This document shows, in pieces, positions 14,404-15,515 of a DNA stretch of 15,515 nt. Within the stretch, counting starts at the first letter, position 1; every line of letters starts with the position of its first letter. A program made the position numbers and the translations under genes. Source of the stretch: CAZDUS01 sp964609375 (GTDB lineage: Bacteria; Verrucomicrobiota; Kiritimatiellia; CAIKKV01; CAITUY01); NCBI GenBank assembly GCA_964609375.1, contig CAZSSA010000058.1, forward strand, positions 1-15,515, written 5' to 3'. The notes beneath the pieces are model-generated. The model ran no database searches. It was not told the origin of the DNA and saw nothing but the letters and a program-made list of their open reading frames with translations.

Positions 14404-14436
14404 GGCTTCTAACACGGCTGGTTGGAAGCCCTTTTT
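14404..14436 (+). terminator. intrinsic terminator overlapping the glycosyltransferase 3' end
   Basis: GGCTTCTAAC (14404-14413) and GTTGGAAGCC (14421-14430) form a 10-bp stem with one T-G wobble and a 7-base loop, followed by CTTTTT. It terminates rightward transcription from the exported-protein gene, 98 bases after its stop. There is no T tract on the minus-strand side. The hairpin covers the last residues and stop codon of the convergent glycosyltransferase gene. Confidence 0.8.
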
Positions 14437-15317
14437 AGAAATCCGTTGTTGACGAGGTGTCTTACCCCATCGCGGTAGAATCGTTCACGGGAGCCATTGC
14501 TTACGAAATGATGGCTGATGGTTTCGCTCGTTATAGGCTGAAATGATATCTGGTGGTGTTGTGACAGGCGCGCGACGTTTTGGTGATGCCTTGAGAGAAG
14601 CAAAGCCCAAGAGGTTTGCTCGGCCCAATACGAGGCGGGGTGCCTGTGTTCGTGCCACATTTTCAAGAATGACTCAATCAGGTCCAGGTCGAAGGCGTGA
14701 TCACGCGACCAATGCATTATGCCCGTGTTGACCTGCTCCAGCATGGGTGCATTGAGGATGGTTCCCAGGACATCGACGGGGAAACAGTAGGCGTTCTGGC
14801 GGTCCGGCATGAAGAACATCCTGTGGCTTTTCAAGTGCTCCATGATTTCCCCGGGGGCTGAAAAAAACAGCATATCCGAGTCCAGAATTATAAGATGCCT
14901 TGCCTCGGAATAATAGAAGCAGTCGAATAACTTGAGGGAAACTTTGGAAAAGCGCCCCAGCCTGAAGAGGCGACAATGCTCATAGTCGTTCAAGAATGAC
15001 TGCATGGCGGTATTGGCCTCTTGTTTTCCGATGATTTTGCAGCCCGGGAATTGTTTTTTGAATACCTGGGCGAGGGCGGCATCGATCGTGCCATCGTTGT
15101 GAATAATCAGGCGGGTTTTGAGTCCGGTGAAATGGAGGAATGATTTCAGGCTCCACAAGGCGCACATGGCGTCCCGTTTACACGTTACGATATGTACTTC
15201 GAAATCACTCGTCGGGTCGATTGCAATCGGGGGGGACGAGAATATGCGTCTTCCGTGTACGGATTTGTAATACGCGTGACGCGCCTTCTCCAGTAGTGTG
15301 CTTCTGCTCAGTTGCAT
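14409..15317 (-). CDS. GT-A-type glycosyltransferase-like protein
   Basis: The protein probably transfers a sugar from a nucleotide-sugar donor, with a glycosyltransferase-A fold. From the chosen start (302 residues) it shows a first beta strand FEVHIVTCKRD at about 39-49, LIIHNDG at 70-76, the metal-binding DSD motif in LIILDSDMLFF at 142-152, NTGIMHW at 197-203 and EQTSWALLLS at 233-242, an order seen in GT8-like and related families. No signal peptide or membrane helix is visible. I chose ATG 15317 because GGAGA lies 5-6 bases upstream; a GTG at 15359 is open in frame but has no such site. It overlaps the 3' end of another minus-strand gene, so the two are likely co-transcribed, perhaps for cell-surface glycan synthesis. 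Donor and acceptor are unknown. Confidence 0.75.
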   Translation of the reverse strand: MQLSRSTLLEKARHAYYKSVHGRRIFSSPPIAIDPTSDFEVHIVTCKRDAMCALWSLKSFLHFTGLKTRLIIHNDGTIDAALAQVFKKQFPGCKIIGKQEANTAMQSFLNDYEHCRLFRLGRFSKVSLKLFDCFYYSEARHLIILDSDMLFFSAPGEIMEHLKSHRMFFMPDRQNAYCFPVDVLGTILNAPMLEQVNTGIMHWSRDHAFDLDLIESFLKMWHEHRHPASYWAEQTSWALLLSRHHQNVARLSQHHQISFQPITSETISHHFVSNGSRERFYRDGVRHLVNNGFLKRASNQPC

Positions 15318-15515
15318 ATATTCTCCGAGGTGTCGTTGTTCCCGCTGAACACGATGCACCTGCTGAATTGACGTTGTAATACTTCCGGATCCATTCCCGT
15401 GACAAGTGTTTTCTCTTGTTGACGACCGGGCGGCCCCCGATCTTGACCTTTCCGCCGGGTTCCCTCATGCTCCACACCTTGTCGACGATCAGTTTTGGAG
15501 GAAAAACGATGTTTC
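15205..15515 (-). CDS. 3' end of a minus-strand gene running in from the right edge
   Basis: The frame that reads NIVFPPKLIVDKVWSMREP at the edge continues with GGKVKIGGRPVVNKRKH and LSREWIRKYYNV, which looks like a real folded protein: mixed hydrophobic, charged and aromatic residues. I do not recognise the family. In this frame the stop is at 15205, which would give a 113-bp overlap with the glycosyltransferase, and the residues after about 15370 look out of frame (Thr/Arg/Ser-rich). Another frame on the same strand stops at 15308, just 10 bp inside the glycosyltransferase start, so the gene may end there after a frameshift. The end point is therefore uncertain. Confidence 0.5.
   Translation of the reverse strand, partial: NIVFPPKLIVDKVWSMREPGGKVKIGGRPVVNKRKHLSREWIRKYYNVNSAGASCSAGTTTPRRIYATEQKHTTGEGASRVLQIRTRKTHILVPPDCNRPDE

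Overview
The window is bacterial chromosome, densely coded on both strands, with moderately high GC (judged by eye) and several GTG starts. The gene mix suggests a heterotrophic member of the PVC group, such as Kiritimatiellota, Lentisphaerota or Verrucomicrobiota: a Gfo/Idh/MocA oxidoreductase under a LacI regulator, a GGGD-type 2-keto-3-deoxygluconate kinase, a GspA/GspB pair and a Gly/His-rich exported protein. This placement is inference; there is no rRNA or marker gene in the window. I saw no tRNA, rRNA, CRISPR array or insertion sequence, and no gap without a gene reaches 300 bases.

Left part (1-3800): a membrane-anchored M23 (LytM-type) peptidase converges on panB, a pantothenate gene, and their ends overlap by 10 bp. 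Divergent from panB is a tight three-gene plus-strand set: a two-helix membrane microprotein, a biotin-protein ligase without the DNA-binding domain, and a Nudix hydrolase. A hairpin that could work as a terminator in both directions separates this set from the next block.

Centre (3802-11036): a minus-strand cluster that looks like one catabolic unit. In transcription order it is lacI-type regulator, Gfo/Idh/MocA oxidoreductase, class III aminotransferase, NagA-like deacetylase, 2-keto-3-deoxygluconate kinase and glutamate dehydrogenase. A near-perfect 18-bp palindrome with a central CpG lies at the -35 element upstream of lacI, which fits an autoregulated operon. A second promoter-like site lies before kdgK. 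Taken together the genes could deacetylate, oxidise and deaminate an N-acetylated amino sugar or amino-sugar acid, feed the carbon skeleton in as 2-keto-3-deoxygluconate, and recycle the amino group through glutamate. No single family member proves this route, and it is the most interesting hypothesis in the window.

Right part (11130-15515): a GspA/ExeA-like AAA ATPase overlaps a GspB-like protein (ATGA junction), a pair linked to type II secretion or type IV pilus assembly. GspB converges on a LysR-type regulator with a 42-bp coding overlap. The LysR gene has a good promoter and an AT-rich dyad in its leader. Next come an exported Gly/His/Tyr-rich protein, whose terminator overlaps the 3' end of a glycosyltransferase gene, and at the edge the 3' end of another minus-strand gene whose reading frame at its end is uncertain.
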